Positions 16,036-23,737 of a stretch of DNA of 64,000 nucleotides are shown here, piece after piece (within the stretch, counting starts at the first letter, position 1; every line of letters starts with the position of its first letter). The stretch is taken from contig JADJUS010000003.1 of NCBI GenBank assembly GCA_016716905.1, positions 186,001 to 250,000 on the forward strand, in the 5' to 3' direction. The translations under genes and the position numbers were made by a program. This stretch comes from Acidobacteriota bacterium. GTDB lineage: Bacteria > Acidobacteriota > Vicinamibacteria > Vicinamibacterales > SCN-69-37. The notes under the pieces are model-generated. The model ran no database searches, was not told where the DNA came from, and saw only the letters and a list, made by a program, of their open reading frames with translations.

Positions 16036-17511
16036 ATGAGTGATGCGGCACACGTTTCTGATCGCAGCCGGTTGCGCGACATCGCCATCCGGGCGATGCG
16101 CGAGCGGGGGCTCGACCCCGATTTTTCCGCCGCGGCCCTCGCGCAAGCCGAGCAGTCGCCCGACACGCCGGCGCCCGGGCCCACCGCCCCACGTGACCTG
16201 CGCAGCCTGCTCTGGTGCTCGATCGACAACGACGACTCGCGCGATCTCGATCAGCTCACCGTGGCCGAAAAGGCGCCGGGTGGCCAGGTCACAGTGCGGG
16301 TCGCGATTGCCGATGTGGACGCCCTGGTGCCGCAGGACTCGCCGATCGATCGCCACGCTGCCGTGAACACGACGTCGGTGTACACGCCGGCCCTTGTGTT
16401 TCCCATGTTGCCACCGCGGCTGTCCACGGACCTGACCTCACTCAATCCCGGTGAGGACCGGCACGCGATCGTCGTAGAGATGACGATCGCGTCTGACGGA
16501 GCGATTGGGTCCCCGGATGTTTATCGCGCTGTGGTCAGGAACCACGCGAAACTGGCCTACCGGACCGTGGGCGCCTGGCTGGCGGGGCAGGGCCCCCTGC
16601 CGCCCGCCGCCGCTGCGGTGCCTGGGTTGGAGGCGTTGCTGACACTGCAGGATGAGGCCGCGCGCGCACTCAGTGAACGCCGCCACGAAGAAGGGGCGCT
16701 CGAGTTCGACCGTATCGAGGCGAACGCGGAGTTCGAGGGCGATGCGCTGAGAGAGGTGCGGGCGGAGCAGGCGAATCGCGCCAAGGCGCTGATTGAGAAC
16801 TTCATGATCGCGGCCAACGGCGTCACCGCGCGCTTTCTCGACGCCCACCGCGTGCCGTCCATCCGGCGCGTTGTCCGCCAGCCGAAACGCTGGAGTCGCA
16901 TTGTCGAACTTGCGGCAGCGGCAGGCGGGAAGCTGCCGGCGGAGCCGGATGCGCCGGCGCTGGCGGCGTTCCTGCGCAAGAGCCGAAGCGCGCAGCCCGA
17001 TCGCTTCGCGGATCTTTCGCTGAGTGTGATCAAACTGCTCGGTCCCGGCGAGTACGTCGTCGATCGACCGGGCGGGGATCCTCCGGGGCACTTCGGACTG
17101 GCCGTCAAGGACTACGCGCACTCAACGGCTCCCAATCGCCGCTATCCGGATCTCATCACTCAGCGGCTGGTCAAAGCCGCGCTCGCCCGCTCGTCGGCGC
17201 CCTATTCCGTTGAGGCCCTCGATCAGCTCGCCGCGCACTGTACGCAGCAGGAGGACGCCGCGAACAAAGTTGAACGGCAGGTGGATAAGTCTGCCGCGGC
17301 GCTGTTGATGCGTTCGCGCATCGGCCAGACGTTTGACGCGATCGTGACCGGTGCGTCACCCAAGGGCACGTTCGTCCGGGTCTTTGGGCCACCGGTGGAA
17401 GGCATGCTCGCTCATGGCGAACTGCCCGGCGTCGACGTCGGCGACCGGCTCACAGTGATCCTTGAGCGGGTCGATGTGGAGAAGGGCTTTATCGACTTCC
17501 GCCGGGCGTGA
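16036..17511 (+). CDS. RNB-domain exoribonuclease (RNase II/R-like)
   Basis: 491 residues. The RNB catalytic core begins with CSIDNDDSRDLDQL (61-74), holding the conserved Asp residues that bind two Mg ions. Further RNB motifs are LPPRLSTDLTSLNPGEDRHA, KALIENFMIAAN and YAHSTAPNRRYPDLITQR. The C-terminal about 75 residues (FDAIVTGASPKGTFVRVFGP and onward) form an S1-like RNA-binding barrel. The protein degrades RNA 3'-to-5'. It is shorter than RNase R (over 700 residues) because the N-terminal cold-shock domains are reduced or absent, as in several short bacterial RNB proteins. It is monocistronic, with a convergent neighbour 13 bp away. Confidence 0.92.
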   Translation: MSDAAHVSDRSRLRDIAIRAMRERGLDPDFSAAALAQAEQSPDTPAPGPTAPRDLRSLLWCSIDNDDSRDLDQLTVAEKAPGGQVTVRVAIADVDALVPQDSPIDRHAAVNTTSVYTPALVFPMLPPRLSTDLTSLNPGEDRHAIVVEMTIASDGAIGSPDVYRAVVRNHAKLAYRTVGAWLAGQGPLPPAAAAVPGLEALLTLQDEAARALSERRHEEGALEFDRIEANAEFEGDALREVRAEQANRAKALIENFMIAANGVTARFLDAHRVPSIRRVVRQPKRWSRIVELAAAAGGKLPAEPDAPALAAFLRKSRSAQPDRFADLSLSVIKLLGPGEYVVDRPGGDPPGHFGLAVKDYAHSTAPNRRYPDLITQRLVKAALARSSAPYSVEALDQLAAHCTQQEDAANKVERQVDKSAAALLMRSRIGQTFDAIVTGASPKGTFVRVFGPPVEGMLAHGELPGVDVGDRLTVILERVDVEKGFIDFRRA

Positions 17512-17524
17512 CCGCGTGACGCCG

Positions 17525-18400
17525 CTACCGTTCGGCCGGCCAGCCTGGCGCCAGCACCTTCAGTCCTTTGGTGCGTATCGCGATCTTCGGCGACGCGGTT
17601 CCCGCAATAAACGCGTCTTCGAAGGTGATGGCGTATTGGCCGCGCAGGGTGGCGAGGATGCGTTCGGTCAGCGGCGTGATCGACGCGACAGTGGTGCGTT
17701 CGCGTCGTCCGCCGCTTGTCGCCGTGACATCGGACAACACGCGCTGTTCGGCAGTGCCCAGGGGCGCTTCGCGGCCGCCAAGGTCCAGGGCCCAGAGTGA
17801 CGCGCCGCTTTCGCGCACGGCCTTCGCCACTTTCGTGGGCGACATCACGTCCACCGGCGCCGCATCTCCCCAGGTCACGGCCACAATCACGCGACGCGCA
17901 TGGGATTCGAGCGCCAGTGTCCGCGACGCGACGAAGATGCTGTCAAGGAGTGGTGCATTCCGGCTGCTCTCGAAGAACCGCACGATCGCCGCGTCAAGCG
18001 CCACGGCGCCCTTCGTCACGTCATGCATGACCGGCGCGGCCGCGCCATCTTCCACCATGAGACCCACACGCGAATCCGGATGAATGGCCCGGGCTCCGGT
18101 GACCACCGCCTTCATCATGCGGCGGGTTTCTGAAATCAACGCGCGGTCAATACCCTCGGTGACCACCACGATTGACACGGGTTCGGCGGCCGGCGCCACA
18201 CTCGTCACTACGGCAGGCTTGCCGTTGACTTCGATCGCCAGGTCCGCGGCGGCGACGCCAGGTTGTGGGGCCCCCTTGGAGTCCGTGACCGACACATACA
18301 CGCGGCCACCCTGCGCACGGGCGGCAAGCGGCCAGTCAGGTGCGACGAATGCGATGACAAGGAAGACACCCAGGACAACGACGCGACGAAGGCGGTCCAT
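17525..18400 (-). CDS. Exported VWFA-related domain protein
   Basis: 291 residues. A signal peptide (RRVVVLGVFLVIAFVAPDWP) is followed by a short Ig-like strand region (VYVSVTDSKGAPQPGVAAAD) and a degenerate von Willebrand A fold (about 80-285). This resembles the VWFA-related domain common in acidobacterial secreted proteins. The classical metal-binding DxSxS motif is absent; the corresponding strand reads VSIVVVTEGIDRAL. Metal-dependent adhesion is therefore doubtful. No attached enzymatic domain is seen. The upstream extension to 18541 runs into repeat DNA, and the ATG at 18400 immediately precedes the signal peptide. Confidence 0.75.
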   Translation of the reverse strand: MDRLRRVVVLGVFLVIAFVAPDWPLAARAQGGRVYVSVTDSKGAPQPGVAAADLAIEVNGKPAVVTSVAPAAEPVSIVVVTEGIDRALISETRRMMKAVVTGARAIHPDSRVGLMVEDGAAAPVMHDVTKGAVALDAAIVRFFESSRNAPLLDSIFVASRTLALESHARRVIVAVTWGDAAPVDVMSPTKVAKAVRESGASLWALDLGGREAPLGTAEQRVLSDVTATSGGRRERTTVASITPLTERILATLRGQYAITFEDAFIAGTASPKIAIRTKGLKVLAPGWPAER

Positions 18401-18456
18401 ACTCGACTCCTCGGACGACCGGACTAGTAGGCTGGCCTCTCGATGGTATACCAGCC

Positions 18457-18580
18457 AGGAGCCGCGGCGTTGAGGTGCACGCCGCGCTACGAAATGCACG
18501 GGGCGATCCTCGTAGGGCGGCCTGGGCCTCAAGGCCGCCAAGAGCCGCGGCGTTGAAACCCACGCCGCGCTACGAAATGC
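18457..18580. repeat. Three copies of a GC-rich hairpin repeat (TTGARACCCA loop)
   Basis: Two direct copies (18457-18500 and 18541-18580) share GAGCCGCGGCGTTGA and CGCCGCGCTACGAAATGCAC. An inverted copy between them (18508-18541) reads CGTAGGGCGGCCTGGGCCTC and onward. In each, a 7-8 bp GC stem encloses a loop like TTGARRCCCA and is followed by CTACGAA/CTACGAG. Matching copies lie inside two coding regions: a PD40 kinase (24076-24108) and the DUF2207-like protein (28410-28446). Confidence 0.8.
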
Positions 18581-18598
18581 ACGCCGCGCTCTCGTAAG

Positions 18599-19258
18599 AT
18601 GATGGGTGCCGTGAAGTCACTCTTTGTCGAAGCCGCCGTTGAGTCCATCGGCGGTGTTCTCGCCGCCGACGCCGAAGGCGTCGACCGCATTGAGCTGTGC
18701 GGCTTGCTCCACGACGGCGCGGTGACGCCATCGATCGGCCTCATCACCGAGGCGCTGGCCGCCGTCAAGACACCGATCCATGTGTTCGTTCGGCCCCGCA
18801 TCGGCGATTTTGTCTACGACCGCCACGACGTGGCGGTCATGATGGCCGACATCGCCGCTGCCAAGGTCGCAGGCGCACCCGGCGTGGTGTTTGGCGCTCT
18901 GACGAGCGGCGGCATCATCGACCGCGCGCTGATGGTGGATCTCATTGCGGCCGCTCGGCCCATGGTGGTGGGGTTTCACCGCGCGTTCGATCAACTGATC
19001 GACCAGGCCGCCGGTCTCGAGACGCTTGTTGAACTGGGCGTCGCTGTCGTGTTGACCAGCGGCGGGGCAGAACGCGCGCTGGACGGCGCGGATCAGCTCG
19101 GCCGCCTCGTGGCGCAGACGGCGGGCCGCATCGACATCCTCGCCGGCGGCGGCGTCACGGCCGGCAACGTGCGGGAAATCCTGGATCGCAGCGGCGTGCA
19201 TCAGGTGCACGGCAAGGCGTTCACCGGCTTGCGGTCCGCTGCGCTCAGGGCTCGATGA
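18599..19258 (+). CDS. cutC: CutC family (copper homeostasis) TIM-barrel protein
   Basis: 219 residues. Family features are VEAAVESIGGVLAADAEGVD with RIELCG near the start, then GAVTPSIGLITEAL, HVFVRPRIGDFVYD, PGVVFGALTSGGIIDRALM, VGFHRAFDQLIDQ, VLTSGGAERALDG and ILAGGGVTAGNVREIL. CutC is a small TIM barrel linked to copper tolerance, but its direct biochemical role is unresolved. ATGs at 18599 and 18602 and a GTG at 18611 are all possible starts; GTG would best match the usual N-terminus. The gene begins just after the hairpin-repeat cluster and overlaps the convergent vapC-like gene by 14 bp. Confidence 0.9.
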   Translation: MMGAVKSLFVEAAVESIGGVLAADAEGVDRIELCGLLHDGAVTPSIGLITEALAAVKTPIHVFVRPRIGDFVYDRHDVAVMMADIAAAKVAGAPGVVFGALTSGGIIDRALMVDLIAAARPMVVGFHRAFDQLIDQAAGLETLVELGVAVVLTSGGAERALDGADQLGRLVAQTAGRIDILAGGGVTAGNVREILDRSGVHQVHGKAFTGLRSAALRAR

Positions 19259-19694
19259 TCTGGAGCGTATCCGCGGTGGCGCCGCGGACGGCCTTCACGG
19301 GAATGGTCCGATCAAACGTCGCGAGCCGGCCACCCAACTTTTTCGCGAGGCCGAGCAGATACACATCAGTCAGTTGCTGATGACCCCGAATGAACTGCGG
19401 CGCGAACAGCGCCGCGTCGGCGAGCGACACCGCATCCGTCCACGCACGATGGTATTTATCGCGGCAGAATCGCTCCACGTGAGCGATCACATCCGCCGGT
19501 CGCACCAGCACATCGTCTGATGGCTGCTGGCAGGCCACACGGACGAGCCCGTTTTCGGTGAGTGGACACGTGGCCCACCCCTGATGCCGATGGTCGGCAA
19601 ACCAGTCGTGCGCCAGGTCGTGGTGGACGTGATCGGCGAAGAACAGCGCGACGAGCACGTTCACGTCGAGCAGCGCCGGGCGCGTGGTGGGCAC
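19245..19694 (-). CDS. PIN-domain toxin (VapC-like)
   Basis: 149 residues. The PIN nuclease fold is indicated by PALLDVNVLVALFFADH (Asp10), TENGLVRVA (Glu47), SLADAAL and LTDVYLLGLAKKLGGRLATF with an acidic residue. This acidic set binds Mg and cleaves RNA, often tRNA or rRNA, in VapC toxins. The gene starts 8 bp after the antitoxin stop, the normal antitoxin-first order, and the same transcript is expected. PIN proteins of this subtype (TA system VapC) are usually neutralised by tight binding of the antitoxin. Confidence 0.88.
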   Translation of the reverse strand: MPTTRPALLDVNVLVALFFADHVHHDLAHDWFADHRHQGWATCPLTENGLVRVACQQPSDDVLVRPADVIAHVERFCRDKYHRAWTDAVSLADAALFAPQFIRGHQQLTDVYLLGLAKKLGGRLATFDRTIPVKAVRGATADTLQIIEP

Positions 19695-19702
19695 GAACGG
19701 TC

Positions 19703-19924
19703 CTATTCGTCGCGGAGCCGGTTGACGGCCGCCATGGTCAGTGGCGGCGACCCTGCTTTGCGGGAGAGCAGTGGCACGCCGTTTCGCACCTTGGCTGTCC
19801 TCGGTGACGCCAGCGCCTTCCGGACCAGTTCAGAGATCACACGGCCGGCGGAGAGCCCGCGCGCCAACGCGATTTCCTTGGCGGCCTGCAGCACGTCCAG
19901 GTCCAAATCCAGTGTCGTTCGCAT
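19703..19924 (-). CDS. VapB-like ribbon-helix-helix antitoxin
   Basis: 73 residues. The N-terminus RTTLDLDLDVLQAAKEIALA followed by GLSAGRVISELVRKAL is a ribbon-helix-helix DNA-binding segment. The C-terminal 30 residues (KVRNGVPLLSRKAGSPPLTM) are basic and loose, as expected for the toxin-wrapping part. It precedes the PIN toxin by 8 bp. Antitoxins of this type normally repress their own promoter. The ATG at 19924 is preferred. An in-frame ATG at 19945 lies in a CATCACG-repeated stretch. Confidence 0.82.
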   Translation of the reverse strand: MRTTLDLDLDVLQAAKEIALARGLSAGRVISELVRKALASPRTAKVRNGVPLLSRKAGSPPLTMAAVNRLRDE

Positions 19925-19975
19925 TTTTGAAGCATCACGCATCACGCATCAGATGTCAATAAGGGATCAGGCCGC

Positions 19976-20016
19976 GAGCCAATCCAGTCAATAATGTCGC
20001 CGTACCCGATATGAGT
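19976..20016 (+). promoter_or_regulatory. Conserved upstream element shared by the two PD40 kinase genes
   Basis: The sequence around ATCCAGTCAATAATGTCGCC, running up to the kinase ATG at 20011, is closely matched by ATCCAGCCCATAATGTCGCC at 23631-23650, before the second PD40 kinase. Conservation of about 40 bp between otherwise diverged genes suggests either a shared promoter or leader, or a duplicated 5' end. A -10-like TAATGT is present in both. Confidence 0.45.
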
Positions 20017-22917
20017 GATTTGCCTTCAGGAACCCGGCTCGGCCCCTACGAAGTCCTTTCCAAGCTGGGCGCAGGCGGCATGGGCGAGGTCTACAAGGCC
20101 CGCGATACGCGGCTGGACCGCACCGTGGCCGTCAAGGTCATCCTCACCACGGCGGCCGCCACCGCCGAGTTCCGCGATCGGTTCGACCGCGAGGCCCGCG
20201 CCATCTCCGCGCTGGATCACCCGCACATCTGCACGCTCTATGACGTCGGCCACGAGGGGGAAGTGGCGTACCTCGTCATGCAGTTCATCGAAGGCGAGAA
20301 CCTGGCCGACCGCCTCGCGCGCGCCGGCCGGCCGTCGTCGAAGCCGACGGTTGTGGCAACAAGGGTCCAGTCCGGGGCACCCGCCGGTCCAGCCTCGGGG
20401 CCGGAGGCGGCCGCAGACGCCACGATCGCCTCAACGGTCACCACGCTCTCGGCCTCGCGCGGGCCGCTGCCCATCGATCTCGCCCTGCGCTACGCGTCCC
20501 AGATCGCCGCTGCCCTCGACGCCGCCCATCGTCGCGGCATCGTCCATCGCGACCTCAAGCCCGGCAACGTGATGCTGACCAAGTCGGGCACCAAGTTGCT
20601 GGACTTCGGCCTTGCGAAGCTGGCGACCAGTCCCATCACGGGATTCGATGAAGGCGCCACGCGGATGTCGCCGTTTGGTGCCGTGCAGGGCGGAGCCATC
20701 ACCGGACAAGGCACCATCCTCGGCACGCTGCACTACATGTCGCCGGAACAGATCGAAGGCCGCGAGGCGGACGCGCGCAGCGACATTTTTTCGTTCGGCG
20801 CCTTGCTGTTCGAGATGTTATCGGGCCGGCGCGCATTCGACCCCTCGACAGGGACAAGCTCCGGGCCAGCGTCGCCCGCGACCGTCATCGCGGCCATCAT
20901 CGGCGCCGACGCCCCGGAACTGGGCGAGTTGGCCGACACCAGGACCCGCCTGCCCATCGTCGCGCGCCGTGCACTCGACCGGCTGCTGCAGAAGTGCCTC
21001 GCGAAGCACCCCGACGACCGCTGGCAGTCGGCCGCGGACTTGTCGGATGAACTTCGCTGGATCAACGAAGAGCGGTTGCGCGCGGCCGAGCCGGATGCGG
21101 CGGCGACAGGCGCGGCGGGCGTTGCGGCTGCAACTGCGCCCCCATCGCGCACGCGCGAGCGCACCTGGATGACTGCTACGGGTATGGCCGTGGTCGCAGC
21201 AATCGCCGTCGCCGCCTGGCTGTGGCCGCAACCGGCGCCTGTCCCACCACCGATGCAGTTCGCGCTCGGTCCGCCGGACGGGACGTCGTTCAATAGTTTC
21301 CCCGGCTTCATTTCCCTGTCTCCGGACGGACAGCACATTGCGTTCACCACCGGCGAGGGCGGGGACCAGAAGCTGTGGATTCGATCTGTGGGCGCGCTCG
21401 AGGCTCGACCCGTGGCTGCGGCAATCGGCGCCACTCAAGTGGCGTGGTCGCCAGACTCGCAGTCGATCGTCTTCAACCTCAGCGGCGACAACGGACTCCG
21501 GCGGGTCGATCTGGCCGGTGGGCCTGCGCGGTCCCTGGCTGAGGCCGCCTCTGAGCGGTCAGCCTGGAGCCGCGAGGGTGTCATCCTCTTCACGCCACGT
21601 ACGGCACCTCAGCCACTGATGCGTGTGTCTGCTGCGGGCGGCCCGGCGACACCGGCCACCGAACTCAACGCCGCGGCCGGTGAAGTCTCGCACGCGTGGC
21701 CGGTGTTCCTGGCCGACGGCAAGCGGTTCATTTTCCTCGCGCGCAACGAGGACCGATCGAAGAGCGCTTTGTTTCTGGCTTCGCTTGATTCGCTGGAACG
21801 AACGCACCTCGTCAACGTGCACTCGATGGCGGAACTGGTGCCCGGGTACATGCTGTATCACCGCGACGGCACCGTGTACGCGCATCCGTTCGACGAGACC
21901 TCGGGCCGCCTCTCGGGCGACCCCGTGCCCATCGTCGAGGGCGTCCAGATCAACGCGGTCAACGGCCGGGCCGCGTCTGCGACCTCGCGCACGGGGCTGC
22001 TCGTCTATCGCACGGGCGAGTCGAATGACCAGTCGACGCTGACCTGGCTCGACCGGTCAGGGAAAATAGTGGGGGCGATCGGCCAGCCCGGCCCCTATTA
22101 CAGCGGCGCCTTGTCTCCGGATGGCCGACGCTACGTGGTGCCCGTCGCAAATTCCACTGCAGGACGCGACCTGGTGATGATCGACCTCCTTCGCAACATC
22201 ACCTCGGCATTCACGTCGGCCGCCATTGAGACGTCCCCTGTGTGGACGAACGATGGCGAATCGGTGATCTTCAGTTCGAACCGAAAGGGGGCATTCGACC
22301 TCTACATCAAGAACGCCGGTGGCGCGACACCTGAGCGCCCGCTCTTCGAGTCGCCGGATGACAAGCACGCCAGCGCGTTTACGCCCGACGGGAAGGACGT
22401 CGTGTTCCACGCGGGCCCGAATGGTGCACGGCGTATCTGGGCGCTGCCCCTTGCCGGCGATACCAAGCCGTACCGCGTGTTTCCCGACGAAGCTGAGAGC
22501 CACAGTGTTGCGAGGTTCTCGCCGGATGGGAAGTGGCTGGCCTACCAGGCCGGGGCGTCGGCCAACGTGTTCGTCCAGCCGTTCCCACCAACCGGATACC
22601 GGGAGCAGATCTCCGCAGCAGGAGGCAGCAACCCGGTGTGGACAGATGACGGGCGGCAGATTGCCTTTCACGGGCCCCAAGGTGCGGCCATTATCGCGGT
22701 CATGATCGCGGACGTGACGCCGACTGGTGACAAGCTGCGCGTCAGTGCCCCGCGCCAGCTGTTCACGAAGGTCACACGCACCGGTACCTTTGGCTTCACG
22801 ATGGATGGCCGCGCCGAGCGCTTCCTGCTGGTGGTGCCGCCCAGTCAGGCGACCGGCGCTTCGGGGACGCCTCTGACGGTCATTGCCAATTGGCCGTCAT
22901 TGGTGATTAAGAAATGA
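20011..22917 (+). CDS. Ser/Thr protein kinase with PD40/TolB-like propeller
   Basis: 968 residues. The kinase domain (about 11-350) has LGAGGMGEVYKARD, VAVKV (Lys42), HRDLKPGN (179-186), DFG (198-200) and MSPEQIEGREADARSDIFSF. A membrane helix (TGMAVVAAIAVAAWLW) follows at about 393-410. The C-terminal 550 residues carry PD40/WD40-like repeats such as FISLSPDGQHIAFTTGEGG, QVAWSPDSQSIVF and GALSPDGRRYVVPV, forming an outer propeller. This receptor-like layout is typical of acidobacteria. A low-complexity insert at 106-150 lies between beta-5 and the next helix; its DNA (about 20363-20378) resembles the GGGTCCA repeat. Flanked by VapBC and AbrB-Doc modules. Confidence 0.93.
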   Translation: MSDLPSGTRLGPYEVLSKLGAGGMGEVYKARDTRLDRTVAVKVILTTAAATAEFRDRFDREARAISALDHPHICTLYDVGHEGEVAYLVMQFIEGENLADRLARAGRPSSKPTVVATRVQSGAPAGPASGPEAAADATIASTVTTLSASRGPLPIDLALRYASQIAAALDAAHRRGIVHRDLKPGNVMLTKSGTKLLDFGLAKLATSPITGFDEGATRMSPFGAVQGGAITGQGTILGTLHYMSPEQIEGREADARSDIFSFGALLFEMLSGRRAFDPSTGTSSGPASPATVIAAIIGADAPELGELADTRTRLPIVARRALDRLLQKCLAKHPDDRWQSAADLSDELRWINEERLRAAEPDAAATGAAGVAAATAPPSRTRERTWMTATGMAVVAAIAVAAWLWPQPAPVPPPMQFALGPPDGTSFNSFPGFISLSPDGQHIAFTTGEGGDQKLWIRSVGALEARPVAAAIGATQVAWSPDSQSIVFNLSGDNGLRRVDLAGGPARSLAEAASERSAWSREGVILFTPRTAPQPLMRVSAAGGPATPATELNAAAGEVSHAWPVFLADGKRFIFLARNEDRSKSALFLASLDSLERTHLVNVHSMAELVPGYMLYHRDGTVYAHPFDETSGRLSGDPVPIVEGVQINAVNGRAASATSRTGLLVYRTGESNDQSTLTWLDRSGKIVGAIGQPGPYYSGALSPDGRRYVVPVANSTAGRDLVMIDLLRNITSAFTSAAIETSPVWTNDGESVIFSSNRKGAFDLYIKNAGGATPERPLFESPDDKHASAFTPDGKDVVFHAGPNGARRIWALPLAGDTKPYRVFPDEAESHSVARFSPDGKWLAYQAGASANVFVQPFPPTGYREQISAAGGSNPVWTDDGRQIAFHGPQGAAIIAVMIADVTPTGDKLRVSAPRQLFTKVTRTGTFGFTMDGRAERFLLVVPPSQATGASGTPLTVIANWPSLVIKK

Positions 22918-22983
22918 GGCAATGGGGGAATGGGGTGAACCAGGATGGTCAGTAGTATAATTGTGCTACAGTGAAGATGGACC

Positions 22984-23211
22984 ATGACCAAGACACTCAC
23001 GCTGCGGCAAAACGGCGGTTCGGTCTCCGCGACGCTCCCAAAAGAGATGGCCGACCGTCTGCACCTGGAAGCGGGAGACACCCTGCTGGCCGTGGAAACC
23101 GAGCAGGGCATTCTGTTGACGCCGTATTCGCCGGCCGACGCGCGGGTCCTTGAAGCCGCGAGCAAGGTCGCCAAGAAATACCGCAACGCGCTGAGGGAGC
23201 TCGCGAAGTAG
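22984..23211 (+). CDS. AbrB/SpoVT-type antitoxin
   Basis: 75 residues. The swapped-hairpin AbrB DNA-binding fold is indicated by TLTLRQNGGSVSATLPKEMA, LHLEAGDTLLAVETEQGIL and LTPYSP. The C-terminal helix (ARVLEAASKVAKKYRNALRE) is the likely toxin-binding arm. The next gene, a Doc/Fic toxin, begins immediately after its stop codon, so this is the antitoxin of an AbrB-Doc pair. Autorepression of a shared promoter in the preceding 66 bp is expected; that gap contains TAGTATAAT, a plausible -10 region. Confidence 0.87.
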   Translation: MTKTLTLRQNGGSVSATLPKEMADRLHLEAGDTLLAVETEQGILLTPYSPADARVLEAASKVAKKYRNALRELAK

Positions 23212-23607
23212 GTGGCGCGCCGCATGAGCCGGGAGCCGGTATGGCTCTCGAGGACGGTGGTCGATGCGATGCACCTCGACCAACTGCGCGAACACGGTGG
23301 CCTGCCAGGTGTGCGCGACGAGAATGCCCTTGAATCGGCGTTGGCCCGACCGCAGCAGCGGCGACACTACGAACCAGATGTCGATCTTGCCGCACTGGCC
23401 GCCGCCTACGGGTATGGCTTGGCCATGAACCATCCCTATCGCGATGGCAACAAACGCATCGCGTTCATGGCGCTGTCGACGTTCCTGCTCGCCAATGGAC
23501 GTCCGTTGGACGCGGCCGAGGCCAGTGTGGTCACCACCATGCTCGCGCTGGCATCGGGTGCACTCACCGAGGCCCAGTTGGCCGACTGGATTCGGCTGCA
23601 CATCTGA
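23212..23607 (+). CDS. doc: Doc/Fic-family toxin (death-on-curing)
   Basis: 131 residues if GTG at 23212 is used; an in-frame ATG lies four codons later (23224). The Fic core is NHPYRDGNKR (73-82), matching HxFx(D/N)GNKR with Tyr in place of Phe. The N-terminal half shows WLSRTVVDAMHLDQLREHGG, LPGVRDENALESALARPQQR, common in chromosomal Doc proteins. Doc phosphorylates elongation factor Tu in the phage P1 system; Fic relatives adenylylate targets. The gene abuts the antitoxin with no gap, so translational coupling is expected. Confidence 0.9.
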   Translation: MARRMSREPVWLSRTVVDAMHLDQLREHGGLPGVRDENALESALARPQQRRHYEPDVDLAALAAAYGYGLAMNHPYRDGNKRIAFMALSTFLLANGRPLDAAEASVVTTMLALASGALTEAQLADWIRLHI

Positions 23608-23659
23608 GTCGCTGGGCCGGCCCTGAGCCGATCCAGCCCATAATGTCGCCGTGTCGAAT

Positions 23660-23737
23660 ATGAATGTTTGTCATGACCGGCCAGCGATCGGCCCCTGTCA
23701 GGTCCTCGCCGTAGCCCAGGCGAGGCCACGACCATGA
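23660..23737 (+). CDS. 25-codon upstream ORF, coupled to the second PD40 kinase
   Basis: ATG at 23660, at the end of the upstream element shared with the first kinase, opens 25 codons. They end in TGA, whose first base pair overlaps the kinase ATG (ATGA, 23734-23737). The peptide contains RPAIGPCQVLA, which loosely resembles the TRLGPYEVL start of the first kinase. It may therefore be a decayed duplicate of a kinase 5' end, or a leader controlling kinase translation. No protein function is claimed. Confidence 0.4.
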   Translation: MNVCHDRPAIGPCQVLAVAQARPRP

